A stretch of DNA of 64,000 bases from contig CANPXL010000010.1 in assembly GCA_947586055.1 (NCBI GenBank), positions 34,762-98,761 of the forward strand, in the 5' to 3' direction. The notes beneath the pieces are model-generated. The model saw only the letters and a program-made list of their open reading frames with translations, was not told the origin of the DNA and did not search any database. This stretch comes from an uncultured Acetatifactor sp. GTDB lineage: Bacteria > Bacillota > Clostridia > Lachnospirales > Lachnospiraceae. This document shows, piece after piece, positions 44,199 through 51,468 of this stretch (position 1 is its first letter; each line of letters starts with the position of its first letter). Both the position numbers and the translations under genes were made by a program.

Positions 44199-45032
44199 TT
44201 ATATCTGCATATCAAAATTTCCGCCTGCCGCAACCGGATTTTTTGTCTTATCCGTCTGTCCCTGCGCTTCTTCTTTTGCCGCATCCATAAAAATCTTCAT
44301 GTCATCATCATTAAAATAAATCTCTCCGTCGTCCGCATTTTCCAACTTTTCCAAAAGCAGTTTTTGGGCCTTATCCTGTGCAGTGTCCGGTTTGACAACA
44401 ACCTTTCTGCCCTGCTCCTGACTGTCTTCCGTCTTTTTTGCTTCTTCGGCTTTTTCTTCTGACTGTTCCGCAATCTGCTCTGCCTTTTTACGGGCGTTTT
44501 CGCGGTTTTTTTCTATCTGCTTTTTGGCGTTTTCCTCTGCTTCCCTGCGGAGTTTTTCATTTAATTCGTCCTTTCTGATTGTCTGCACATATTGGGTAAA
44601 ATTTCCATTTGCGTCAATGTAACAGTGCTGAAATACGGTGGTGCGCCCCGTGGCTTTGTTCATTCTCTCACATAGTTGAAGCATAGACTCCACGCCGCCA
44701 ATTAGCTCTTTCATTTTCTTTTCCTTTGCAGGATCATTCTGCATCTTTTTCAAAATATCCGGATGGATTGTCAGCGTTATACCGCTTTTATCGGTCGCAC
44801 ATCCTTTCCCCAGGCGAAATTCTGCACTCGGCGCAAGCTTTTCCAATTCTTTCATATACTCCGCTGTGCTTTTTGCCTTGCTGCTTTCTGTGCCGGAATT
44901 TTTCTGCGCTGCCGCTATTTCCAATACTTCCCGTTTTGAAGCAGCTCTCTGTTTTGCTGTTTCCTGTTGTTTTTGTGCCGCATAGGTATTCTCATATACG
45001 CTGTCGCAGCTGTTTGTAATCTCCATTGCCAT
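44199..45032 (-). CDS. DUF6033-like protein 3
   Basis: 277 residues from ATG 45032 (AAGGAGG eight nt upstream). N-terminus MAMEITNSCDSVYENTYAAQK shares ENTYAAQK with protein 2. Middle: LTIHPDILKKMQNDPAKEKKM and CYIDANGNFTQYV, both parallel to the middle of proteins 1 and 2; then a long Lys/Glu/Ala helix (RREAEENAKKQIEKNREN) and the end GGNFDMQI. No signal peptide. The shared leader element is at 45064-45083. It sits between the BlaI/BlaR1 pair and LytTR system 1. Confidence 0.72.
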   Translation of the reverse strand: MAMEITNSCDSVYENTYAAQKQQETAKQRAASKREVLEIAAAQKNSGTESSKAKSTAEYMKELEKLAPSAEFRLGKGCATDKSGITLTIHPDILKKMQNDPAKEKKMKELIGGVESMLQLCERMNKATGRTTVFQHCYIDANGNFTQYVQTIRKDELNEKLRREAEENAKKQIEKNRENARKKAEQIAEQSEEKAEEAKKTEDSQEQGRKVVVKPDTAQDKAQKLLLEKLENADDGEIYFNDDDMKIFMDAAKEEAQGQTDKTKNPVAAGGNFDMQI

Positions 45033-45063
45033 AGTTTCGTCCTCCTTGATCCTTAAAAATGGT

Positions 45064-45083
45064 TTGAAATCCGTTTCTGTAAC
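45064..45083 (-). promoter_or_regulatory. Shared leader element, copy 2
   Basis: Minus strand GTTACAGAAACGGATTTCAA, 32 nt before the ATG of DUF6033-like protein 3, followed by TTTTTAAGGATCAAGGAGG (parallel to copy 1). Confidence 0.5.
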
Positions 45084-45094
45084 AATTTCATCAT

Positions 45095-46354
45095 TTACAA
45101 TAGTTTCATCAGACTTACCCACCAGTCGCTATCCTGATTGTCATACGGGATTTTTGCCGTCCGTTCCCCCGCATCCGCTTCATAATAACAGGAATAACCA
45201 TACCCGCCTATTCCAGGGAGCTTATAAAAACCGCCGAATATAATATAGGCCTCTTCCCCTGCGCCATGCTCCCTCAAGTATGCTTCAAATGCTTCCCTGT
45301 CCACATACACATAACTTTCATCATAGGAAATCATCCGATGCAGGACATGACTGTTTTCCGTGTCGAAAAAAGTCACACTATTTCCATCAAATCCATAGAC
45401 AAGCATACTGTCACTCTCATGATACCTGCCATAAGAGCCTGCTCTGATTCCCGCCGCAGACACGATTGCAAGCAGGATGGCGGCTGCAAATACGCCAAAT
45501 GCCGCAGACCGCTTATAGGGCTTGTAGCCTGCGATCCCTGTCACTCTCCGCCTGATGCTTCGGTATTCCTGATCGCCTGCGAATGTGGCGTACAGGTTAA
45601 AGTCCTTGCTTTCCGCCTGCAAAAGCCGCATGGTCTTTAACAAAAGCTGTCCGTATTCATATCCGCCCGTCCCATTTTTCCGGATGGTCGCCCAGTCGCA
45701 TATTTCTTCCATATCCTCACGGAATTGCCTTGTGCCGATGGCAAGCAGCGGATTGATCCATAACAGCACCCGTAGAATGTCCCACAAGAAATAAAACAGC
45801 AGATGTCCTAACCGGATATGCTCTTTTTCGTGGAGCAGGATTGCCCGAAGCTCCTTTTCGCTGTACTGTTCCAGTATCGCCTGCGACAGAATGATCCTGG
45901 GGCAAAACACTCCGATCGTGTACGGCGTAACAGGAAGCTCTGTCACAAAAACAGGGGTGCCGTCCACCTGCCGCCGTTCCATGCCTGCGACACGCCTGTA
46001 CAACTTTCTCCTTGTGCGGAGCAGCCTGACAGCATATAGGAACATCACGCCAAAATACAGCCGGTCCAGCCATCTGTGATTCATCAACAGCCCTGTCCAC
46101 GAAGAAAATACAAAACTGCCCGCCGCATTTTCATAAAAGAATTGCATTTTTCCGGCAAACAGCACCGGAACGAACAGGCTCCACAATGCGCCTTTCAGGA
46201 ATACCCTGTTTTTGAACAGCGTTTTCCGCAGGAGAAAGACTGCTGCGAACACCGCACAGGAAACCAGCGCGCACCGCACAAGCTGTATGGTGTAGTAAAG
46301 AGAGCAGAAGTCCAAAAGTCCCGTCATTCGCTTTGTCATTTCCCATACTGTCAT
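45095..46354 (-). CDS. BlaR1-type M56 membrane metallopeptidase
   Basis: 419 residues. Four N-terminal membrane helices surround a cytosolic zinc peptidase with HEKEHIRLGH (HExxH near residue 172); the C-terminal helix (residues about 272-292) is followed by a 125-residue outside domain that is not a penicillin-binding domain. So the inducer is probably not a beta-lactam. It overlaps the BlaI gene by 4 bp (ATGA). M56 members cleave or trigger loss of their BlaI repressor. Confidence 0.88.
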   Translation of the reverse strand: MTVWEMTKRMTGLLDFCSLYYTIQLVRCALVSCAVFAAVFLLRKTLFKNRVFLKGALWSLFVPVLFAGKMQFFYENAAGSFVFSSWTGLLMNHRWLDRLYFGVMFLYAVRLLRTRRKLYRRVAGMERRQVDGTPVFVTELPVTPYTIGVFCPRIILSQAILEQYSEKELRAILLHEKEHIRLGHLLFYFLWDILRVLLWINPLLAIGTRQFREDMEEICDWATIRKNGTGGYEYGQLLLKTMRLLQAESKDFNLYATFAGDQEYRSIRRRVTGIAGYKPYKRSAAFGVFAAAILLAIVSAAGIRAGSYGRYHESDSMLVYGFDGNSVTFFDTENSHVLHRMISYDESYVYVDREAFEAYLREHGAGEEAYIIFGGFYKLPGIGGYGYSCYYEADAGERTAKIPYDNQDSDWWVSLMKLL

Positions 46355-46761
46355 AGTTCCGTCTTATCCTTTGCAGACGGCTTGCATTGTTCCAGAATTT
46401 CTTCCAGTTCCCGGTACTGTTCTTCGGTCAGTTCCGCACTCTGGATCAGCGCCGCCATTGCGTTCTTTTCATTGCCCCCGAAATAGCTGTCCACAAATTT
46501 CCGGCTTTTCTCCTTCTGACAGTCTTCTCTTGATTTCTCCGCGGTATAGTGGTACACCCTTGCATCGTGTTCGTCCACGGTATAACTCAGCAGACCCTTC
46601 TGCCACAAGCGGTTTAAGAGGACGCGCACCATGCGGGGCGACATATCCGATATTTCCCGCATTTTCCGAATGATCTCCCTTGCCGTCATCGTCCTGTTTT
46701 CCGCCCAGAAAATTTCCATGATCAGCCATTCACTCTGACTTGGGGTCGTTTCTTTTTCCAT
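46351..46761 (-). CDS. BlaI/MecI-type repressor
   Basis: 136 residues from ATG 46761 (AAGGAGATGG upstream). Winged helix typical of BlaI (SQSEWLIMEIFWAENRTMTAREII; RVLLNRLWQKGLL) and a C-terminal dimerisation helix pair (LTEEQYRELEEILEQ). It probably represses its own operon from the direct repeats at 46819-46854 and is inactivated by the M56 partner. Confidence 0.9.
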   Translation of the reverse strand: MEKETTPSQSEWLIMEIFWAENRTMTAREIIRKMREISDMSPRMVRVLLNRLWQKGLLSYTVDEHDARVYHYTAEKSREDCQKEKSRKFVDSYFGGNEKNAMAALIQSAELTEEQYRELEEILEQCKPSAKDKTEL

Positions 46762-46818
46762 GCTTCCATCTCCTTTGCTCAATGATTTCATTCAGTATAT
46801 CGGAGAAAACGTCTAAAA

Positions 46819-46854
46819 TGTTAATGTTTGTTCCCAAATTTGTTAATGTTTGTT
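46819..46854 (-). promoter_or_regulatory. Direct repeats upstream of blaI, candidate operator
   Basis: Two identical 14-mers, TGTTAATGTTTGTT on the plus strand (46819-46832 and 46841-46854), 22 bp apart, 58-93 bp before the repressor start. Not the classical BlaI dyad. The rest of the 336-bp gap to the next gene holds only the 46980-47007 promoter and an untranslated leader. Confidence 0.45.
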
Positions 46855-46979
46855 GTTTTTTATTCTCTTAACTGAACTAAAAACAGCGGAACACAGCGCA
46901 TCATGCCATGCTCCCATCCGGCTTCCCGTTCCTTTACCTCCTGCTGTCTGAAAAATAGGTTTTTTATTACTGTCACGTC

Positions 46980-47007
46980 TTGCAAAACTTTATCAATATG
47001 ATAGAAT
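46980..47007 (+). promoter_or_regulatory. Promoter of the candidate toxin mRNA
   Basis: TTGCAA (46980-46985), 16-bp spacer, TAGAAT (47002-47007); gives a transcript start near 47014 and a roughly 84-nt leader. Confidence 0.55.
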
Positions 47008-47097
47008 ATATATGGGTGTTGCCAAAACGGGCAGCGGTTCGCCTTTTGCCAAAATGAGTACATTTTGAGGACTTCCTGTATCAAAGGAGGGATACAT

Positions 47098-47142
47098 ATG
47101 GAAAATAAAGTGAAAGGTAAGCACTATTGGTGTTCAAAATGA
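47098..47142 (+). CDS. 14-codon leader ORF coupled to the candidate toxin
   Basis: MENKVKGKHYWCSK, with a perfect AAAGGAGG seven to eight nt upstream, the only good ribosome binding site on this transcript. Its stop overlaps the next start as ATGA (47139-47142). It may exist to bring ribosomes to the second ORF. Alternatively it and the next ORF were one frame split by a single-base change: the other frame continues as VFKMILDL. Confidence 0.5.
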   Translation: MENKVKGKHYWCSK

Positions 47143-47261
47143 TTTTGGACCTTACCGGTATTGTAGTGACGGTCATCAGCATCATCGTCACAATCATCAA
47201 TATCCGGCAGGACGGAAAAAATAAAAGACATCAAAAAAGCAACCGCCCAAGCCAAAGTTAG
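47139..47261 (+). CDS. Candidate type I toxin: 40-aa hydrophobic peptide
   Basis: One membrane-spanning stretch (ILDLTGIVVTVISIIVTIIN) followed by a strongly charged tail (RQDGKNKRHQKSNRPSQS), the layout of TxpA/BsrG/Fst-type toxins. The 3' end of the ORF runs into an intrinsic terminator (47230-47275), and a promoter on the opposite strand (47332-47360) would make an antisense RNA covering that end, as in txpA/RatA or bsrG/SR4. I do not recognise the exact family, so the call rests on layout. Confidence 0.5.
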   Translation: MILDLTGIVVTVISIIVTIINIRQDGKNKRHQKSNRPSQS

Positions 47262-47325
47262 GTTGCTTTTTTGATATGCAACATTAACCAAGGCGAACCG
47301 TTGTTTCACGGTAACACCTTTTCTA
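47225..47325 (-). ncRNA. Candidate antisense RNA (antitoxin) opposite the toxin 3' end
   Basis: Predicted from the promoter at 47332-47360 and the shared terminator: about 100 nt, complementary to the last 37 nt of the toxin ORF and its terminator. No long ORF with a ribosome binding site lies in it. Ends are approximate. Confidence 0.45.
47230..47275. terminator. Bidirectional terminator of toxin mRNA and antisense RNA
   Basis: Fifteen-base arms ATCAAAAAAGCAACC (47230-47244) and GGTTGCTTTTTTGAT (47261-47275). Each strand ends in a run of T after a GC-containing stem, so it can stop transcription both ways. Confidence 0.85.
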
Positions 47326-47331
47326 TAAAAT

Positions 47332-47360
47332 ATGCTAACACCGATTGGCACTTCCGTCAA
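47332..47360 (-). promoter_or_regulatory. Promoter of the candidate antisense RNA
   Basis: On the minus strand TTGACG (47355-47360), 17-bp spacer, TAGCAT (47332-47337), preceded by TGT (extended -10). Confidence 0.65.
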
Positions 47361-47393
47361 GAACTTTTTCGTGTTGCGATAGCCACGCCCTAC

Positions 47394-47453
47394 AGAGCGC
47401 TGTGCTCTGCGCTGTTCGGTCTGGCACTGTCCGAGCTGCATATTCAGGTCACT
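47394..47453 (-). pseudogene. Fragment of a FlxA-like gene
   Basis: Minus-strand codons read SDLNMQLGQCQTEQRRAQRS, matching SDLNMQLRQHQIEQRKERQQ of the intact FlxA-like protein at 48117-48968, and the DNA is also similar (GAGCTGCATATTCAG on the plus strand in both). No start, no continuation; it is a remnant of a second copy. Confidence 0.65.
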
Positions 47454-47508
47454 ATAATAGATTTTTGCAACTATATACAAATTTCTATTATACAAACGCA
47501 TTTTTAGA

Positions 47509-48102
47509 TCAGATTGTATAATCGACCTGTGTTCCTTTGCCTTCTTCGGGAATTTTCGCTGCCGTAACCGCAATGTCCTCTGCTGCTTCTGTCCGCGGTC
47601 CCGACTTCAGCTTTTCCAAAAGCTGCTCTGCCGTTTCCGCCTGCTCCAGCAAAGGCCCCGCGCTGCCTGCAGACATTTCCGCACCGGCCGCGGCCTCCAT
47701 TGTCTCCATGCTTTCCTCCGTCATGCTGTCCAAAGTTTTCCCCGCAGATTCCGCGGTTTCCTCCATCGACCGGCTCACGTCCTCCGTCAGCTCCGTCATT
47801 TCTTCCTGGATCGCATCCATGCTTTCCGTCAGCCCGCCCTTGCTCTCGTCTGTTCCAAGCGCTTCTTTTGCCATATCCTCCCGTCTCTCTTCGGCAGTCT
47901 TCGGCTCGAATTTTTCAGCTTCCTCGGCAATCTTCTGGCCAAGTTCCCTCGCCTCGTCCATAGTCATCATGGCATAGTCCGCCACATTGAGCCCGCCCAT
48001 GCCATTGTCAATATAAGGGGCGCCGCCTCCAAACAACGAAGAATAATCCATATTGGTATTGTATCTGCTTGCATAGTCACTGAAACTGTTGATCTCCGAC
48101 AT
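47509..48102 (-). CDS. Unrecognised acidic protein of the cluster (197 aa)
   Basis: ATG 48102 with AAGGAGGAATGAG upstream, 14 bp after the FlxA-like gene. Very acidic and Ala/Glu/Met-rich, predicted mostly helical (TMDEARELGQKIAEEAEKF; SMEETAESAGKTLDSMTEES). N-terminus MSEINSFSDYASRYNTNMDY, end KGTQVDYTI. No signal peptide, membrane helix or Cys. No family recognised. It is co-transcribed with the FlxA-like gene and shares the C-terminal pattern of the cluster. Confidence 0.7.
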   Translation of the reverse strand: MSEINSFSDYASRYNTNMDYSSLFGGGAPYIDNGMGGLNVADYAMMTMDEARELGQKIAEEAEKFEPKTAEERREDMAKEALGTDESKGGLTESMDAIQEEMTELTEDVSRSMEETAESAGKTLDSMTEESMETMEAAAGAEMSAGSAGPLLEQAETAEQLLEKLKSGPRTEAAEDIAVTAAKIPEEGKGTQVDYTI

Positions 48103-48116
48103 AACTCATTCCTCCT

Positions 48117-48968
48117 TTACAACCGCACATCTACATGGGTTAATACAGCCGTCTGCTGCTCGGCAGAAATTTCCGCCGCCTGAACCGGTTCGGCTGCGGG
48201 GGCCTCCGCAGCCTCACCCGCTTCCTTCCCGGCTGCATCCACGCTGCCGCTCTCGTCGTCTTTCGCTACGCTGCCTTTGGCGGTTTCCTCTTTCGCATCG
48301 GAAACCGTATCGCCGTCATTTTGGCCTTCGGACGGCGCCGCTTCTTCTTTGGCATCAGAAGCTTTCCGCTCCGTGCGCTCTGCCGCCGCAGCCTCTTCCA
48401 CAGCCTGATTTGCCTCGGCAAGCGTATTCATCTGCGAGGCCGTGGCCGCCTGCGCTTGCTGCGTCACATCCGCCAGTTCCTCTTTCTTTTTGGCCACGAT
48501 CACATCATTACCCGTTTCCAGTTTGATCTCTGATTCCAGAACGCCGGCCCTGTCTTCCATCTTCACTGCCACGCTGCCCTGCACCTTCGACTGTTTGATG
48601 GATGCGTCTGCCGAGATCATCGCCGTCATGCTCGCCTGAGAAAGTCCGGCGCTCTTGCTGCCTGCCTTTGCATTTGTCCCGCCCGGCATTTCATCCATTG
48701 ATGAGCCTTTCGCCTGCTGCCTTTCCTTACGCTGCTCTATCTGATGCTGTCTGAGCTGCATATTCAGATCGCTGATCTGCTGCTGGATCTCCTGCCGTTT
48801 CTTCATCTTTTCTTCCAGCGTCATTCCCTCATTGGCAGAAAGCTCCTGCAGCCGCTTCTGCGCGTTGGCGATCTGGCTCTGAATATTCTTGCCGTACGAA
48901 TCTGTCGCCTGATTCATCCCCATCTTCGCTGTCTGTGTGTTTGCTCCGCTGATTCCGTTGATCGTCAT
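48117..48968 (-). CDS. FlxA-like coiled-coil protein
   Basis: 283 residues from ATG 48968 (AAGGAGGATTC upstream). Residues 25-85 match the FlxA-like family (IQSQIANAQKRLQELSANEG, LEEKMKKRQEIQQQISDLNM). Then a Ser/Ala-rich stretch, a second coiled part and an Ala/Glu-rich low-complexity part, ending LTHVDVRL. In enterobacteria FlxA is controlled with late flagellar genes but its role is not known. No signal peptide. The shared leader element is at 48992-49007. Confidence 0.75.
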   Translation of the reverse strand: MTINGISGANTQTAKMGMNQATDSYGKNIQSQIANAQKRLQELSANEGMTLEEKMKKRQEIQQQISDLNMQLRQHQIEQRKERQQAKGSSMDEMPGGTNAKAGSKSAGLSQASMTAMISADASIKQSKVQGSVAVKMEDRAGVLESEIKLETGNDVIVAKKKEELADVTQQAQAATASQMNTLAEANQAVEEAAAAERTERKASDAKEEAAPSEGQNDGDTVSDAKEETAKGSVAKDDESGSVDAAGKEAGEAAEAPAAEPVQAAEISAEQQTAVLTHVDVRL

Positions 48969-48991
48969 TTTGAATCCTCCTTGAATTGTGA

Positions 48992-49007
48992 TTGGAACTC
49001 CGTTTCC
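48992..49007 (-). promoter_or_regulatory. Shared leader element, copy 3
   Basis: Minus strand GGAAACGGAGTTCCAA, 24 nt before the FlxA-like ATG. Relative to copies 1 and 2 the right arm changes from TTTC to TTCC, keeping pairing with the left arm (TGGAA/TTCCA), as expected of a hairpin. Confidence 0.5.
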
Positions 49008-49102
49008 AGCAAGTTACCCGTGTCTTAACAACATTATCGGGAATGAAACTATCGAAATAAAGCGACTTGTCGTGAACCGCCTTTTTTCTGTTGTGAGCCA
49101 AA

Positions 49103-49140
49103 AAACCTCTTATGAGGGATATTGCCCGCATAAGAGGTTT
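49103..49140 (-). terminator. Terminator of LytTR system 2
   Basis: Arms AAACCTCTTATG and CATAAGAGGTTT around a 14-nt loop, followed on the minus strand by six T. Three bp after the kinase stop. It separates system 2 from the FlxA-like operon. Confidence 0.85.
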
Positions 49141-49143
49141 CTT

Positions 49144-50532
49144 TTATTCCATCATCAGCATCACGCTCAGTTTAAATTCTCCGTCCGCCGCCGAAATGTC
49201 TATATCCCCCATATATTTTTCCGCGACTCTTTTCATGTTGCGCAGGCCGTGGCCGTGTTTTTTCCCAAAAGCTGGGTCAGCGGCTTTATCTTTTGAAGTG
49301 ACCGGCAGCATATACTCCGTATCCCATCGCAGCTGCCCGGTAAAGGTATTCCTGATTTCGATGATAAAAGCATTTTTGTTCCGGTAAGACCGAATCTCAA
49401 TCAGTCCGTCTTTTTCCCCCGCCGTATTCTCCACCGCATTCTGCAGGGCGTTGTTCAACAGGATGCTGACATCGAACGCATTGATCCTTGAACCCGTCGG
49501 GAAACCAAAGCCGCACCGGAACCGGATCTCATGCTTTGACGCTTCCTCTTTCCATTCCCGTAAAATCACGTCCGTGACAGGATTACCGCTCTTTATGTCC
49601 ATATCCGCATGGTTCAGGGCCGCTTTCAGTTCCTTCGCATACTCTTTTGCCGCAGCCGTCTCGTCCGACCCATAGAGCTTTTCCAGCGTAAGGATATGAT
49701 TGGCCATATCATGTTTCAGTCCCCGTATATCCTGATACAGATTCTCCACCTGTCCAATGTGGCGCTTCATGCTGTTCAGCTGTTCCGAAAGCATTCCGTC
49801 GTACAGTTCTTCCTCCTGCTTCGCCCTGATCTTCTGAAAGAGGACCGTAACGACCACAATCGTCGCGATCCATATCCCGTAGTGCCAAAACGCAACGAGG
49901 TAATAGAGACCGGACGGCGCCGCTCTCATTCCGCCCTCAATACAGGACTGATAATATTTGACCATCCAGTAGCCGGTCATTCCCGCAACAGAGGGTGTGA
50001 TCAGCATCAACATTTCCCTTGTGGTCATGTCCTCCCCTTTATCGGCATAGTGCCTGACGATCAGTCCGGTACTGATCTGCAGTACGCCGAATGCAAACGC
50101 CAGCTTTAAAAGTTCCATTCCGGCTAAAGACCAAAAACGCCCCCATTCGTTTCCTCCCATGTAAGAAGTGTATGTCATGCGAAGGAAGATGCGTTGGAAC
50201 AACGCCCCGATCATATACAGGGACAGCCACCGCAGAGAGAAAAAAGTCACAGCGATAAACATTTTCTGCCGGTATCTTTCCCTCTCCGTCAGGCACATCA
50301 CGAGGAACGCCGCCAGAACGCCCATGCTATACGCCGTAAAATTCCCTATCACCACCGGTATCAGATCCAGCAGGCTCATGGCCGCAAAATAGGCCGCGCC
50401 CGCATAAACGGCTGTCTGCCGTTTTTTCATAAAAGGTTTTACAAAACGCAGCAGCGCATAGCCGACCATCATGTTCATGAGCCATAGATAGAGATCCGCT
50501 TCTATTTTCCACCACGTCTCCGTGAACTGCAT
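49144..50532 (-). CDS. GHKL-type sensor histidine kinase (LytTR system 2)
   Basis: 462 residues, abutting the regulator gene (its ATG follows directly). Seven membrane helices to about residue 235, coiled coil, H-box GLKHDMANHILTLEKL (His near 271) and a GHKL ATPase end (DVSILLNNALQNAVEN, KHGHGLRNM). Similar in order to system 1 (41935-43344), so the two systems are probably related by duplication. The signal is unknown. Confidence 0.88.
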   Translation of the reverse strand: MQFTETWWKIEADLYLWLMNMMVGYALLRFVKPFMKKRQTAVYAGAAYFAAMSLLDLIPVVIGNFTAYSMGVLAAFLVMCLTERERYRQKMFIAVTFFSLRWLSLYMIGALFQRIFLRMTYTSYMGGNEWGRFWSLAGMELLKLAFAFGVLQISTGLIVRHYADKGEDMTTREMLMLITPSVAGMTGYWMVKYYQSCIEGGMRAAPSGLYYLVAFWHYGIWIATIVVVTVLFQKIRAKQEEELYDGMLSEQLNSMKRHIGQVENLYQDIRGLKHDMANHILTLEKLYGSDETAAAKEYAKELKAALNHADMDIKSGNPVTDVILREWKEEASKHEIRFRCGFGFPTGSRINAFDVSILLNNALQNAVENTAGEKDGLIEIRSYRNKNAFIIEIRNTFTGQLRWDTEYMLPVTSKDKAADPAFGKKHGHGLRNMKRVAEKYMGDIDISAADGEFKLSVMLMME

Positions 50533-51252
50533 CTAGTTCCTCCCTCCCCTCTGATGATATCGATGATAACTTCTGACAAATTCCTTAAACTGCTGCTTTG
50601 CCATAAGGGCCTGTCCTTTTTCCAGGTATACTGTCTTCACATCATATCTTTGAATATAGGCGAAATTTACAAGATAGGCCCTGTGCGTGCGGTAGAATCC
50701 TTCTCCCGCCTTTTCTTCCAGTTCCTTTAGTTTTCCGTAATACTCGATATCCGCATCCATTGTGTGGATGATCACCTTGCGGTCGAACACTTCCGCATAG
50801 ACAATATCGTCCACATTGACCGTGATGTGCTGGCCCCCTGTGGTGATCAGAACATTCGCTTTTTCTTTCCGCTCCCTGACGGACTCCTGCGCCCGCATCT
50901 TCCGATACTGTTCCACCGCCCTGTGGAGCACCTCGGAAAACTTCTCATCCGAAAAAGGCTTGACCAGATAATGAAAAGCCCCCACATCAAAGGCCTGAAA
51001 AACATAATCGTCCATAGCCGACACAAAAATCAGGATCATTCCGTTATCCCTGCGGCGCAGTTCGGCTGCCGTATCCATCCCGCTCTTTCCCTGCATCTGA
51101 ATATCCAGCAGCAGAATTTCCGGCGTCTCCCCCGCAAGGACTTCCTCCCCCGACCCGTAAAGGCTGATGTCCGCCTCCGGATAGAGCTTCCTTACTTTTT
51201 CCCGAAGCAGTTCCCTGATCTCCTTTTCATCATCGCATATTCCGATCTTCAT
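50533..51252 (-). CDS. LytTR-family response regulator 2
   Basis: 239 residues. Receiver with phospho-Asp50 (ILLLDIQM), Lys in YLVKPFS, then LytTR (VNVDDIVYAEVFDRKVI, YRTHRAYLVNF). AGGAAGGATG precedes the ATG. Its upstream region carries a 21-bp-spaced direct repeat (51329-51355) and the string ATTTTCTCGAT, also present upstream of regulator 1 (44107-44117), suggesting shared or cross control. Confidence 0.9.
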   Translation of the reverse strand: MKIGICDDEKEIRELLREKVRKLYPEADISLYGSGEEVLAGETPEILLLDIQMQGKSGMDTAAELRRRDNGMILIFVSAMDDYVFQAFDVGAFHYLVKPFSDEKFSEVLHRAVEQYRKMRAQESVRERKEKANVLITTGGQHITVNVDDIVYAEVFDRKVIIHTMDADIEYYGKLKELEEKAGEGFYRTHRAYLVNFAYIQRYDVKTVYLEKGQALMAKQQFKEFVRSYHRYHQRGGRN

Positions 51253-51328
51253 GTTTCACATCCTTCCTGTCATTGTACGCCCGCACTATCTATATCGGAG
51301 TCCCCCGATTTTAAATCGAGAAAATGAT

Positions 51329-51355
51329 GTGAACGGGAGGATTTCTGCCGTGAAT
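51329..51355 (-). promoter_or_regulatory. Candidate LytTR operator of system 2
   Basis: Minus strand ATTCAC (51350-51355) and GTTCAC (51329-51334), repeating at 21 bp; the second copy reads CCGTTCACA, close to the LytTR half-site pattern. Confidence 0.4.
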
Positions 51356-51415
51356 TCTTTTTGATTTATTTTCAGGCTGCCGGATGAGGGATAGACGAAA
51401 ACACACGTCCTGTGC

Positions 51416-51421
51416 TATACT
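51416..51421 (+). promoter_or_regulatory. Extended -10 promoter of the GH13 gene
   Basis: TATACT preceded by TGC, 47 bp before the ATG; no good -35 box. Confidence 0.5.
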
Positions 51422-51468
51422 AACCATACAGAACCCCTTTTAATCTTAAAAAATACGGAGATGATACC

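Noticed and set aside
46860..47084. 74-codon minus-strand ORF
   Set aside because: No ribosome binding site and it covers the promoter of the toxin mRNA.
47124..47573. 149-codon minus-strand ORF
   Set aside because: Composite of the antisense RNA region and the FlxA remnant, interrupted by the bidirectional terminator; no proper start.
49032..49041. CCCGATAATG resembling a flagellar sigma-28 -10 box before the FlxA-like gene
   Set aside because: The expected TAAA -35 box at 15-16 bp is absent (CTTTA there instead), so flagellar control is not supported.
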